From Lumnitzera littorea (lineage: Eukaryota > Streptophyta > Magnoliopsida > Myrtales > Combretaceae): DNA of 64,000 nucleotides. This document shows positions 34,840 to 48,190 of the stretch, piece after piece. The notes beneath the pieces were generated by a model. That model had not been told where the DNA came from. It did no database searches and saw nothing but the letters and a program-made list of their open reading frames with translations. Location: contig JAMXBB010000009.1 of assembly GCA_024138015.1 (NCBI GenBank), positions 38,957,787-39,021,786 on the forward strand, read 5' to 3'. How positions within the stretch are numbered: the stretch's first letter is position 1; every line of letters begins with the position of its first letter. Position numbers and translations under genes: made by a program.

Positions 34840-37800
34840 TGTTGTTCCCTGTCACATCTTAGCTTAGCATGGAATGCACATCATACAAGAATACCTATTG
34901 AAAAGTCAACTGACCTTCTCATTAATCAAAAGACAACATTTTTTACATGTTAAAGGGGTTGCTACATTAGAGTTCAGCTGAATATTCTGTTACAACTTAT
35001 GTCTACAACATAACATATACATCAAAACATAAACCAGCATTTTTTTTTTCCTTTGTCATCTTCACAATAATAGGATTCTTGATGTAGTATAGGTTCCATA
35101 CAAAAGTCACTGACTCTAACTAACGCTCTCAGTATATATATCCTCCCTTAGTATTAGGCCCTTCACGATGCAGTTAACCTGAGGATAAAACATTTTATTC
35201 CTTCAACTACTGAAGCTAAGTGAGAGTAGATAACAAACAACATAATATAGACAATATAATAGATAATATTGCATATCACAAATGAAGCATTTCAATCATA
35301 ACCCATAGGTTCAACTTCACATACGCATTCACCCAATCGGGCATTTGGTGCTAGCAATGCAATATGCTATGCTCATGCATGTGGCATACATCGGTATCAA
35401 TATCCTAGGCCCTCCAATCTTCTTCTAATTAGTTGACATAGCCAGGCATCTAAATACAACGTCCAAGAACCTATGGGCAACAAGGAGCTACTTGGGAGTA
35501 GGACCTTCACCAAATTGGACTACATATTGTAATCTACCATTATAAAAAAGGGCAATAAGTAGCTACCTCAGAGTAGTAGAACCCCTAACTTTGCTTTAGA
35601 AAATTAGACTAGACACTATAGTTCACTAAATCAAAGTGGCAACACTGCCAAATTAGACCACACACTATAGTCTACCAAATTTGACTATCAAAATAGTTAC
35701 AATGTTTACGTAATTCAATCTATATGCTTCCAAAAACTGAGTTCATAAAGCCATATTCTTTCCATGATCACTTAAAAGCCTCATTCTGAAAGTTCTGACC
35801 CATAGGTTCCTTTTTGTGTCATACCATGCCATGATATGCAATAGCAACTTAAGAATATCAATTAGCACAATCAATCTTGAAGTTTTATTCGACCTAGTTA
35901 TTTGATTCTAGTTTTTGAACTCTCTATAGAGAAATTCTAATATCTTACGTAGGGTTCACTTAGGTGAACACCCAAAAGATTGAGTTAGTAATCACTCAAC
36001 TTCCCCGGTTAATACAACCATTCATAAACACAATTCATCACCTAATGTAGCAACATAACAGTTTAACCAAGGTATAGTTACTGTCATTCAAAATCACCAC
36101 ATTAGCTTCCATCATAGTAGTATATTAGTTCACACAAGATATACTCATATTCAATCAATACAGCATCAAATAATACGCAGTGTTATAAGTAGCAATATAT
36201 CTACTCTAAATATAAGTTAGATCCACTTACCTAGATTCAAGAATAGTGCAAAACGCTAAACTCCGCCACGTATTCCTTTCTTACTTATCACAACTATCAA
36301 AATACAACACAATCTTCAAATCAAGTATGGGTCAAACTCGAACTGTTTTAAGCTTTCATTTCTAAGTTTTTAAACTTTGTTTAATTGTATCTTACTCATT
36401 TCTTATCCGATTTTAGTAAACTTTATATCAATATGGTTATTATTTTGAAGACTATTAAGATATCTTAAGAATCAAGTCTATCAATATTTTCAAAAGTCCA
36501 AAAATACCCTTTTCTCATTATGACTTGACCGTACGTTATCCTAACTTCGTAATTGACTCAAATAAGCTTCAATATTGAACTAAAAACCCTAAAAATCATA
36601 CTTTCCAAACATATCCAATAACCCTTAATATACCCCCAATGTGTTCATTTTACTAGAATTTGACAAGTATTTTACTAGTACTAATTACTATATTACACAT
36701 TAAGCCAATATATAAGCTTATATTAGGAAAATGCGTAACAAATAGTATATGAACCCGATTAATTTCACGAAAAATCCTATAGACTCATAAAGATATGTAA
36801 TTTAATTATTGACTATGAATTACACTAAACTAGCACGAAAATAGCGGTTTTAGCTCAAAATTGTGAAAAATTAGGGTAAATTAATAAATTTATGTATGAG
36901 ATAAAACTCAAATATTCCAAATATCATTATAAACATCTAGAAGTCTAAACATGTTGGTCTCATTCATTAATTTCAACAAAAACTAATTATTTCAATAACT
37001 TGGTAAAATTAGCAATTTTATTCAAAATAATTATAAAAAATAGTCAAAATGCTTAATTTCAAAAATTATTATTACCATAATTAAATATATACATTAGGTG
37101 TATTATATACAAAAATTGAGCTTGAAATAACATTATCTAATATTTATAAAAATTTATTCAATTTTCGCCCAAACAGGGCATTTTCTTAAGGAACCCATAT
37201 TTTCACTAATTATTTAATTAAAATAAAATTACAACATTAATATACACCTAAAATAATCCTAGAAAACCAAATTTCATAATTAATTGACAATATTTGATAT
37301 TTTTAGCAAATTAAACAAGTTATAGGCAGAAAATTGGTTCACCTCCAACCACCATTGAACTACTGCACCTTATCGAAACACCTCCTCTGATCATCTTTTG
37401 TTAGACCTTTAAGCCACTCCAAGTAAGATTATGGTTTGGTACATGCACCGCCCTAGACCCATTTTAACCTTATATTTTGTTCTATTTTTATTTTAATTTT
37501 TATAAATTTTTTAATTTTATTTTTAGGGTTCCAATATATTGAAATTGAGGGTTTGGATCCTGTTTATAGTTTTTGAACTTTACATAATTAAATAGAATTT
37601 AGATATGTGTATGACACGTCAATTTTCCATTTTCCTAAATTATCTTCTCATCAATCAAGTGTTGACTCATCATTTCTAACTAATACTAAGTTGACACATC
37701 ATTTGGTGACTCATCAATCTAATTTTTTAATTAATTTTCCTTTATTTTTCCTAATTTTGATAATTTATTATTATATGCATATATTTAATACATATAATGT

Positions 37801-40358
37801 ATATTACATATAAATACATGTATATTATGTATAGTTCAACTTCATTTATTATTTTTGAAAGTTAATTAACTTATCTCTAATATTTCGCTATATCTAAAAG
37901 TTTGAATTTTACGATTATCGACTTTATCAATAAATTAACGTTTTCCTCAAATTAATACTTTTACATAACTTGTTTTGAGAAATTGACTTTACTTAAATTA
38001 CTTTATCTAACTTTGCTGTGAAATTTGAAACAAAATGGATAACTTAGTTCGGCACCCTAAACTTAAGAGCTCGGATCCTAAGATTATTGAACTGACTCGA
38101 AATCTTAGAGTATTACAGTCTAAATGAATAATTAACTGGGTGAGGGGGGTTGAATTGGTTGTTAATCACAAATTCTAAGCCCCAATCATTTTTTACTTCT
38201 TGATATTTAATATTAATTATGACTTAGACTTATCTTTTCATTCCAATGAATCTTAATTACTTATATGTTTCTATCAAAGATATGCATGCAAAAGTTTCTC
38301 TAACTTAATCTTAATATGATCCTTAACTTGGCATCTAAATATCATTAAAATATTTAAGAAGTTAATGTTTATTCATTCTATTTAGTGATGCAATTCTGAT
38401 TAACCATATAGCTTCTTATCAGTCAATCAATGCACAATTAATCAAGTATGTAATCAATCGATAAAGTACTAAAATAAAGAGATAACGATTTAAATTAGGC
38501 AACTATATATAGTGGTTTGGTCTTTTGCATCAGTTTAATATTCTAGCACCAAGTGCTAGGGATTAGGCCCTCTACACTTGATATTCTACTATTTAAAAGA
38601 AACTATAGAATTAGGTGAATAGTTCTCACGACTTTACCTTGCCTCTTAACTTCTTACCATAGAAGTAATCATAAGTTTACAAAGTCCCTTAACTATTCCT
38701 CTCAAATAATACTCCATTAAATTTTCAAAGATGAAGCATAGGATATTCAAAGAAAAATCAAAAGAAATTAATAGAAAATAGGAAAAAATTTAGAAAAAAC
38801 AAGGGACCTATTGCCTTACCATAATTCCCTAACCAAGCAACAACTCAACAATGAGCCCTTGCAACCACTAAGAGAGGACCCACCACCTAGGCCTTCTGAC
38901 TAGCCCTTGTTAGTCGACAATCATCAGAGCTCTAACAAATAGTTGGTCTTCAGCCCCTTATTAAGTTACGGTTTACTCACTCCCCTATAAATTTACTTGC
39001 AGGATTTGAGTAATCATGCCATGTGACAAGCACCTTTAAGTGTGCAAAAAGAATGTGTTTACGAATGAGAGAGGTAGAACCGATGAGGATTATGTTTTGG
39101 AACTTTTTGTTTTTTATGGGATAAACTATATCATTCGGGTGATCTAGTTAGAGCCTTGAATGCTTTAGAGTGTTTTATCCTATGAGCCTTATGTATATCA
39201 GGGTTATGTTATCTATTGAGTAGATAGTTTTTAGCATAAAACTTATATACACAGCAGATTGTTATGACTTAACAGTGTTCGGGGTTTGCAACTCTCCAGA
39301 GGATTTATAATAGAATTCCCCTCACTTTAGCACAATTCTCTTTGTCACAATAGATTATATTCTTTAGCTCAAATGTCTTAGGCAGTTTTTAGTAACTACT
39401 GATCATATGAGCATGTAAGAGCCCATTCACAAAGTATTTAGAAAATGATGCAGCTTATTTCTTTTCTTTTTCTTTTGTTTGTTTTTGCTATTGTCCTTCA
39501 CTTATTGTTGATGTGATGTTCATCTGATCATATACATGTAGCTTCCAACATTCAATTGTTCTATCTTTAGTAATAAATCTTTGTTCTATCTTCGAATATA
39601 CCTTGCTATCAATTACATGTACATTAATTCTTTCCAAACTTTTTCTTCATTCATTTGTAGAAAGTTATCATTTTCATTAAATCATAGCTTTTGCATCCCT
39701 TGTATCTTCCTTATAGATTGACTAAAATATCCCTTAGCATGATTTGATATATCACTTAAATATATCTTCTCCTTTATACTAGGTCTTAACCTATAAAATT
39801 GCTTTCTTTTTATTTCTAACATGTTTTTTTTTTTATTTCCTATCGCTTCTGCAAATAGACTATCTCTTTTATTCTTTTTTATTATGAAATCAGTCTCATT
39901 CTTCTGACTTTGTCTTGTAACCTTATCTTCTGCTCCTTGTTTTTTGCTTTTTGTTTTTTAATATGATACTTCCTTTATTCCTTCATCTATAAGATAATCT
40001 TGTTTTGTCTTTGTCGACTTCTAATGAATAATATTTTTAATTTTTGAGTTGTAATCTTCTATTGTTCAATTTTTATCGCTTGTTATTGAATCCTTTCAGC
40101 TTTCATCTTTTGATAGTTTCAATTATTTTCCTATTTGCTGATATTATTCCTTTAGATTTTGAATGTTGTTGATAAGTTCTAATCATGTCATTCTTTGTTC
40201 AGAAGTTATATATCATTTTCTTGCTTCTTTTCTTAATTCTAATCATCTTAAGTTCCCTTCAAAATTTAATATTTTACTATACGCTTAATAACTTGATTAA
40301 TAATTCTAACATATATATGTTATTATCATCACAAGACCTTCTACTCAGGTTCTAAACA
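34840..40358 (-). repeat. Long LTR of copia-like element Z, split by Y1
   Basis: The right end is TGTTTAGAACC on the minus strand (40358), directly after a polypurine tract (GAAAGGGGAGAT at 40359-40370). The left end GGGAACAACA (34840-34849) follows a PBS. Near the left end the minus strand has AATTCAACCCCCCTCACCC (38137-38155), a block typical of plant copia LTR ends. Without Y1 it is about 2.25 kb. Internal sequence of the same element type lies on both sides. Confidence 0.5.
34850..38117 (+). mobile_element. AT-rich unit Y1 (LTR-like, 3.3 kb)
   Basis: Starts TGTCACATCTTAGC and ends CTTAGAGTATTACA, near-inverted termini. Its layout (coding-free, a GC-richer head, AT-rich centre, a Cys/Pro-type tail block near 37330) and its last ~150 bases resemble Y2 at 41147. 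No clear duplication flanks it (TTCCC and GTCTA). Possibly a solo long LTR of a gypsy family. Confidence 0.5.
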
Positions 40359-40565
40359 ATCTCCCCTTTCTGATGAGAAAAAAATATTTGTTCCAAAAAT
40401 AACTATAAGGATGTAATCCATCAATTCCTTTAGATATTTCATATAAGATCAAACATGATTTTGTTGTGATCAAATTGAGATATGCTTTGTTATGTTCTAT
40501 TAAGTTCTTATCTTCAATTATGCTTTTAATATGCTCAATATGCTTAGGATGCTCCCCTTTGTGTA
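40359..40565 (-). mobile_element. Second internal end of a Z-type element
   Basis: Polypurine tract and ~190 bases matching 2425-2670. So a second Z-type internal region, pointing into the shared LTR from the right, begins here but breaks off at about 40565. Confidence 0.55.
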
Positions 40566-40569
40566 CTTT

Positions 40570-41146
40570 TAATGGTTTTTCCTATTGAAGTCGGGTCAAG
40601 TATGAGGACTAATGTTGTGGAGGTGATTTAGGTTCTAGATGATTGAGTAGGAGTTACTTCTCATAGAGGTGCTTCTTCTTTTGCTGATCTAGAAAGGAAG
40701 AGGAAGTAGAAAGATCTGATGCCTCTATCTTCCTTATCTGAGAGTAATAGGTAAGATAGGTTCATTCCCAACTAGGACATGTGCTATGGATGAAGCATTT
40801 AAAGTTGCACGCTTATGTGCTAAGTTGTTCTTGGTGATGTTGCTCGTTAAGATAGGCAATACATAGAGGAGAAGTACATGGAGATATTTGTCAAATGCAT
40901 GTTAAAGACATTGTTCTATAGTCTATAAAGGTGAGTGGTACTTCTCCATATTTCTCTCTTTCAAAGATCTTATCTTTCTATTTTATTTATTGATTTACAT
41001 TGTGTAAGTGACCAATGGTGTTCACGCATTTGCTTAGATCCTGCAAGTTGAGATTGATCATGCAAGTAAACTATAGGTGAGTAGAATAAAGCTATTTGTG
41101 AGCACGATCAACTTCGTCAACGAGTATGGGATACTTTAAGAATAGA
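40570..41146 (+). pseudogene. Unrecognised coding remnant W, first part
   Basis: The plus strand gives coding-like stretches with few stops: SFADLERKRK, LMPLSSLSESN and RQYIEEKYMEIFVKCMLK. A donor-like AAG|GTGAGT follows at 40931, then coding resumes with EHDQLRQRVWDTLRIDM up to the Y2 insertion. The protein family is not recognised. 41142-41146 (ATAGA) is one copy of the Y2 duplication. Confidence 0.45.
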
Positions 41147-44100
41147 TGTCATGCCTCAAAGTAGCAAAGTAGTAAAAGTCTCACCATATAAACCAATCTA
41201 GGATAGAAGCTAACATTACATTCGCTATCTTAGACCTAATTTACACAAGGTATTCACAACTAATCTACTTTGAAGTAAACAATTCATAAATTAAACATGT
41301 TATTTATCTACAAAAATATGAAAAATACATACTAGTATTTAAATATCTCAAGTAGTGCTTCTAAGATTCAGTAATCTAATCTTAGTTCACTTAAGTAATA
41401 TATAAATTAATATCAAAAGACTTAAAGTTAAGACCCAAACTTCGAGAGTGTGACCAATCCTCAGTTTTATATCCTCATTCCTTCGGATCTAACAGTTACT
41501 AGCTTTAAAATAATTATAAACCGCTTTCTAGGTAACTCTTACAACAACATCTACAGGGATGTGAGCAACCAATCGCTTAGTAAGTTAAGATAGAGACTTA
41601 AAACTACACGTCAAATACAAACAGGGTTATTAACCAAATTAGTTAGAAGCAATGTATGTACAAGCAAATGCCATCACAGGATGTTATTCGATCCATCACA
41701 AGATTAGAGAAATTACACCTGCTTTAATTCAAGTTGAGAAGTTTAGCACATATTTCAACAACTTACAACCAAACCGAGGCTTGTGCAATGAAGACATCGC
41801 TCCTCTCACGACTACCTTAGAACTATTGACTTCACCCTTGCCATGATGTCCTCTCATGTCACTTAGTTCAATTAAGGATGAAAAAAGGACCAATTATACT
41901 ATCTAGCATAATCCCTTTCAAAGGAGTCGATATTTAGTCGGAGAACCCCAATCATTTCCCTTATTGGGTTGCTATGCAGATTTGTTTTAAACTTACAAGT
42001 CATATATTTAGTTGAATTTGGTTTAAGGTGTTCAAGCATTTCATGCTAATCATACAAATGTTACTCTAAAACATCAAACCAGAATCATATAATCAAATCC
42101 AAAAACACGTACATACAAGTATGCATACAGTCAACTATCTAACAAACACAATCAAGTATAATCCCAAGCCTCTAAGTACTATAAAAAAAGTATTCCAAAA
42201 TACAATAACATATTGATCCCAACTTACCTGGACTTGTCACTTGTTCACTTAAGGTTCAACTCACACAAATCATCGCCGATAATCCCTATAATACAAATGT
42301 TGTTTTAGTTTTAACATAACTACTATAGATAGGTTTTACTCTGTAATTTAGATTATGATTATCTTTTGTTTATAGTCTTTTTATATTTAGCAATTTAAGT
42401 CTAAGTCTCTTAGAATTACTTTCCTTGTTTAGCTAGGTTTCAAATTTGCTTCTTATTCCGATTAGGATTTTAGCTTCTGAATAAACTTTTAGTTTACCTT
42501 TTTCTTTTTATTACCCTTCGTTTGTAAGTCTTTTAAACACCTTTTATCCTTTTTCGTTCAGTTTATTTGGTGAATATAACCTTTGGTTTAGGTTTTTGAC
42601 TTACTATCTAATGTACTTACATTAATCCTAAATCTGATTCTGCTTCTAAATTAGATTCTAATCCAGGAATAATCTACATTTCAATTAACCACTTATACAT
42701 AGCTTTAAATAATTAGTTTTTAGTTTAAGATTATAATTTTACTCAATTATTTAAATTCTACATCTCCTACAACCGAGCTAAATCTAAATTAATTTCTAAA
42801 TCAAGTTTTGTTTTAGCTTCTGATTATTGTTTTTATTTATAAACTCTAGGAATTCCTACTTAACTAATATGTGAAACTCATCTAACTATATTTAGGTATC
42901 CTAAATCTCTGTTTTAATTCCTAACTAGTATTTCGATCAGTATGGTACGCTATATTCCTTATTTAACTATTGAATTAGCTTCCGATATAAGAATAACCTA
43001 CATTTTTTCTTTTTTATAAATTCATAATCCAAATTAGATTCTTATTATACTCCTAATATTATAATACATAAATTTTTACCTAATATTTTCTACCCATTTA
43101 ATTCTATATACACATATTATGTATTATTACATATTATATTCTTATATCATCTATCTAACACTTCTAATATTACATATATCATCTTTCACCACCAATAATA
43201 TATCAAAACATATTATGTATTATCACATATTATATACTTATATCATCTATCTAACACTTCTAACACTATACATCATCTTTCACCACCAATAATATATCAA
43301 AATACTTAATTATTCTCTAAATCAGAATTTATTCCTAATTAATCCCCAAATCAAAAAATTAGTTTAATTATATCATTTTACCCATTATTCATGACATAAT
43401 ACACATAATACATACTTCTAACACTCTAAATACTACTAATATCATACTATATTAGCAATTAACATCTTAAAATATTTAATTACACACTAAATCAAAATTT
43501 TTACCAAATTAATATTAAATTAAAAAATCAAGCCCAAATATTACCTTTTATGCATTATTTTATGGCCTAAAAATTAAGCAAAAATTTATAAAATTAAATT
43601 TAAGAAAAAATCATCATAACACTATAATATATATCCTAAATAATGTATACAAAAATTTTGAAATCAAAACTACATCATTAAGGTAATTTAAATATAAATT
43701 GAAAACTAGCTCAAGTTTAGTCATTTCTTAAGACCAATATATCCTAAGCACTAATTTTGTTAAATTGATATTTTTTTTTCCTAATCCACATACAAAAATA
43801 TTTCACAATACTAAATTTCGTAATTTTCAGACTTAATTTACTATTTTCACTAATTTATTAAAAATCGGAACAAACTAGACCATTCACCAAAAATTAACCT
43901 TGCCATCACCTCTAGCCACCTTGTGTGTGTTAGCCCACCTAAATGGGTCATTTAGTATGTGGTGGTTGGTTTGGTTTCTTTTTTAAGTGGTCATCGAGTT
44001 TGGGTTCTCCTCTAAAGCCCTAATTGCATACTATTTTGTCTAATTTTTCTAAAATTATTTTGTCTAATTTTTCTAAAATTTATTTTTCCTCTCTTTTCTC

Positions 44101-44759
44101 CTCGCCCTAATTTTTTTTTTTTTTATCTAAACTGACCAAATGAATTGTAGACAATCATCTTTTAATTTATAGAGCTAATTAGATGTAGTTATGAATTAAA
44201 TTGTGTCATTTATCCCTTATCTCTTCTTCTTTTTTATTTCTATTTAGCTTAATACTATTAGTTATAATTTTATCTTTAATTCCTAGCATGCCACACCTTA
44301 TTGCTAGACATTTCCATACTTTTCATATTTTTCTTGATTTTTCCTTAATTTTTATGAATTTTCTTTAATTAATTGGCATTATTATAACATATTTTAGGTA
44401 TTTTAAGTAATTTTACATATTTTTACCTATACGTAAATACATATATAGTACAAATAAATACTCATAAATATTATTTATGTTATTTTATGATTTTTAGTAT
44501 GTATATAATTTATCTGTATCAATTCGTTAATTATCAAAACTCATTTTACACATTTTAAATAAATAATAAATAATATACATGTAATTTAATGTTATAATAT
44601 TTTATTATTTTATTATTTATCTTCCTAAATCCAAACTTATGGAATCAATTTTACTAATATTTCTAGTTTTATCGTAAAATTTAGGCTCGATTGGATAGCT
44701 TACTTGATCACCTTAAATTTTGCGGACCAAACCTTAAACACCTAATTGCGAGGCATATA
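41147..44759 (+). mobile_element. AT-rich unit Y2 (3.6 kb, LTR-like)
   Basis: Starts TGTCATGCCTC and ends GAGGCATATA, imperfect inverted termini, with perfect ATAGA duplications at 41142-41146 and 44760-44764. No coding capacity; a sister of Y1. The W reading frame resumes across it. Best read as a solo LTR of a long-LTR gypsy family; a non-autonomous element is the alternative. Confidence 0.7.
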
Positions 44760-44856
44760 ATAGACATGTTGCCAAAGACATTCAGGCATCACATATAAGC
44801 AAATGAAGGTTGCTAAGACCAGTATATACTACGTATAAAGGGACCTAAAGACAGTT
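44760..44856 (+). pseudogene. Coding remnant W, second part
   Basis: Continues the same frame from the Y2 site: MLPKTFRHHI, two stops, then ILRIKGPKDS up to element E at 44857. Confidence 0.45.
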
Positions 44857-45777
44857 TGATAGGAATCAAGGGTCAATCATGAGGTCCTAAGCTAGAAGAC
44901 TTGCTTCTCTAGTACATCGAACTCTCTAGAATGACCTTACTTTAGAAGAAGAGTAGTTCCTTTGAGCTGACCTGATATATCTTCTAAGCTACGTCAACTT
45001 GTTCATCGTCTCCTAAACGAAGGAAGATCCCATTATTACCATTGACCCTAATCAGAGATAAGTATTGATCTCACTCGTTTCCAAGCTTACAGGTGTTCGA
45101 GCTCAAACTAATCTATTGCTAAGCTGACCTACCGAGTCTAAGCTACCAAGTCCCCACTTCCAAAGCATGTGCTTCCTAGACCCCCAATTTGCTGAGCTGT
45201 TGATTTGAAGTTAACCCAACCATTTTAGCTCTTATCAACATCAAGTGACTATTTAGACTACTGGATTAAGAGGCTAATACATATCCTCTTTCTTTAACAT
45301 CCGTACTTTCCTAGCAAAGAATATTATTTTTCTATTATTACTAATTTATTATCTCTCTATAATCATTTTCCATTTCAAGTAGGTATCTAATTTTGTAATT
45401 AGATGAATACTAGGACCTATCTTAATTAGGGCACATAATTATCCTACAAATGTATCAACCGAAATCATCATTAAAATATTGAAAATAGAAATTTTTCCCC
45501 CTTAAACTAAGTATACCCTACTTACTCTCCTTACTCTTATATAGGCTAAATGAGCGTAGACTAGTAGCAAGTGATCTCTAGTCATAGTTATGCATAATAT
45601 CAAGTATGACATGAGCTCATTTTGAGATGTTGGTGCATCATATTGTACGCTAATACATGAGAACCCCTGATTTACCTTTAACCTTCCATTCATTCTTACA
45701 AGCCATCTTGCAACTCAAATCCATTTGTTCATGCGATACCTTTGGTTATTGTTCATCTACGATTGTTGCCTATATCA
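44857..45777 (+). repeat. Element E 5' LTR
   Basis: TGATAGGAATCAAGGGTC to CCTATATCA, matching 52758-53674. Confidence 0.88.
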
Positions 45778-45800
45778 TTGTAACATTAGAACTTGGTTAC
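45778..45800 (+). other. Primer-binding site of element E
   Basis: TTGTAACATTAGAACTTGG, a worn form of the initiator Met tRNA complement directly after the LTR. Confidence 0.55.
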
Positions 45801-45987
45801 ATTCAAGTAAGTTTCTCATACTTTGTATTCTTAAGTGTTTGCTATAGTATGTAGTGTATAGTTAGTGGGTTGAAACTTAAAATTATCTAAGAAGTTGCGA
45901 GTGACTATAGTGAGAATTGGAGGTAGCATTCTAGGTTGTGGAAGTCAATATTCTATTTTCCCCCTATTTTAGTACTCCCAAAACAAA

Positions 45988-46698
45988 GTGTGTGGTTTTT
46001 GTTGGTTTGCAATCATGTTGAGCATTAGTGATGTTGTTCAAGTAGTAGTTAAACTGGAGTATATTAAGTTTATTGTCCAAAGAAGAGTTTTAAAGTGTGG
46101 TTCTATTGCTTTAGTTGGAGGAGTTTGTATATCAAAAGTATCAAATGATGTTGGTGAGAGACTGGATAGACTCACCGACTTAGTGACTGTGACTACCATA
46201 AGCGAAGATAGGCAGCAAGCTAGAGATGCCCCAAATAGAGGCCAAATGAATGAACTACTCAAGAGAGGCAATGGTCAACTTAGCTAAGCTAATTTTCTAG
46301 TTTGACCACCCCGAGTTGAAGGAGTGGATAGAATTGCTTGACAAAGGCTTATATTAAAGGAAATGGAAGCAGAAGATGAGGAGTTAGGTGATGAGGAAGA
46401 AGAGTACTATGAACCTGAAGAAAGAAATGTACGAGCTCCCATGGTAGAGGGGCTAAGGTTACAAATCCCAAACTTATATGGTAGTAGCGATGCTAAGGAC
46501 TACCTAGAATGGGTTGATAAGACAGAGAATTTATAGGATATGCCACCTTATGGTGAAAGAATCTACAGGCTATACGATGAAGAGATAGAGAGAGAGAAGT
46601 TAGAGATTGGGAAGAGATGAAGGGAGTAATGAAAAAGAGATTTGTATTGAGCTACCATCTATAAGATGCTTTCAAAAGGTTGCAGGAGTTGAGATAAG
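45988..46698 (+). pseudogene. Element E gag, N-terminal part
   Basis: The frame from 45988 to 46287 is open and includes VGERLDRLTDLVTVTTISED. An acidic block (EELGDEEEEYYEPEE) and GLRLQIPNLYGSSDAKDYLEW follow. About 20 residues are missing between the EN block and GYATLW. Then VRDWEEMKGVMKKRFV and FKRLQELR run into D1 at 46704. Confidence 0.87.
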
Positions 46699-46703
46699 AA
46701 GGA

Positions 46704-47635
46704 TGATACAAACTTGTGGATAAACACACAAGCCCAATATCACATGTAAACAAAGAGGGTAGGTCTGGACCACGAGATGGATCAAAAGATAAATGGCAAT
46801 TGAAAGATGAGTAGGGGTTCCCATGCATTGATGATAGATATGACACACCAATGCCTCATACGAGCTTGGATCACACTTGATATGACGCACAAGTATGGCC
46901 AAAGGGCACTTGCCACTAGTCTATGCTCAATAGACTAGATAAGAGTAGCTCAAGAGTAAGTAGAAAGGACACTTAGCTCGAGAGAGTGAGAAAGTTTAAT
47001 GTATTCATTTTATATATTGATGCTGCAGCTATTACAATTTGCAAGTATTTATAATACCTAATTAGGGTAAGTCTTAGGTTACATGAAATTACAAAAAAGG
47101 ATTTCTACTAGCTAGGAAAAAGGAGAATAATTTAGAGGGGTATTAATGTAATCGCATTAAAAAAATATCCTTTTGTCAAAAGGACAACATGGATGTTAGA
47201 AAGGATAGTGCACACGTAATTCTATTCATTCTGTGGTCCTAATAATACTGCAAGCCGAGTAGGGTAGGCCTTGATTTGGTCTAGTCAGCATTGGTAGTTT
47301 AGCAGTCCTGATTATTGGGACTGGACAAGGGTTGACTTGCATTAAAGTCAGCCTCAAATGGTCATCTCCTAACAATTGTTAGTTTGGTCTCAACATTGTA
47401 GGGTTGGCTGTATCCTAATTTGGTGCTTAGACTGGTGTGTTATGGAAAGGTCAGCTCAGCATGTCGACTGACAACCTTTGCAATCCCTTGGATGGTATAG
47501 AGAACAAAGTAGCTTGGTAAGTTAAACTAAGGTAAGCACTACTCTTCAATGCTTAACTTACCTTAGACAGCTTGACAAACCATCTGAGCTAGCCTTTGAG
47601 TTTGGGAGTGCATAATAGGTCATCGATCCCTATCA
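46704..47635 (-). repeat. D1 3' LTR
   Basis: 932 bases from TGATAGGGATCGATGACC (at 47635) to TTGTATCA (at 46704), matching 48191-49125. A polypurine CAAAGGGGA lies at 47636-47644 on the minus strand. Confidence 0.9.
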
Positions 47636-47940
47636 TCCCCTTTGGGTTGTTTGAGATTTGGGATCAAATCTGGTTCAGCTATAGGTTGCTCGTCCTCAGG
47701 AGTGTAAGGTTAGAGATCGGCAATGTTGAAGGAGTCCGAGACTCTATATCCTTCAAGTATTTCAACCCTATAGGCATTAAGATTGATCTTTTCAAACACT
47801 TTGAAAGGTTTGTTGGCTTTAGGAGACAACTTGCTCTTCCTTAAGTTTAAGAATTATTCCTTATAGAAATGTATCCAAACTAGATCACCTGATTGAAATT
47901 CTCTCTTCTTTCATCCTTAGCCTCACTTCTCAAACTAAAT
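47636..47940 (-). pseudogene. D1 integrase C-terminus
   Basis: The minus strand reads REFQSGDLVWIHFYKE, KANKPFKVFEKINLNAYRVEI and SFNIADL-PYTPEDEQ, the tail before the polypurine tract. It is well kept, with few stops compared with element A. Confidence 0.85.
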
Positions 47941-48190
47941 CACTGTAATTAACGACAAAATATCAATAACTAATACTTCTAACACCACGACAGCTACACA
48001 ACAAACAAACAGTCAACTACACTCTATTTTATGTATTTGAAATAGGGGAAAATAGAGTAAAGAACACTTCTCAAATACTAAACTCAAATGTTAATAATAG
48101 AATCCGTATCATACGAGAGTAGTATCAAACCACTCAAAGAACACAATAGTAGAATCCAGCTTCAAACGTAGCCAAGCTCTAACACCAAGA
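47941..48190 (-). other. D1 leader and primer-binding site
   Basis: The minus strand starts with TTGGTGTTAGAGCTTGG (48170-48187), a form of the initiator tRNA-Met site, then about 220 bases of leader fused near 47940 to the integrase tail. Confidence 0.65.

Noticed and set aside
38118..40358. Independent host gene between Y1 and W
   Set aside because: No frame longer than short chance stretches; termini and the CCCCCC-type block identify it as LTR.
34850..44759. Y1 and Y2 as the two LTRs of one element with the 3 kb between them as its interior
   Set aside because: Y2 has its own ATAGA duplication and W continues across it, and the interval holds a copia-type LTR end and a polypurine tract pointing the other way.
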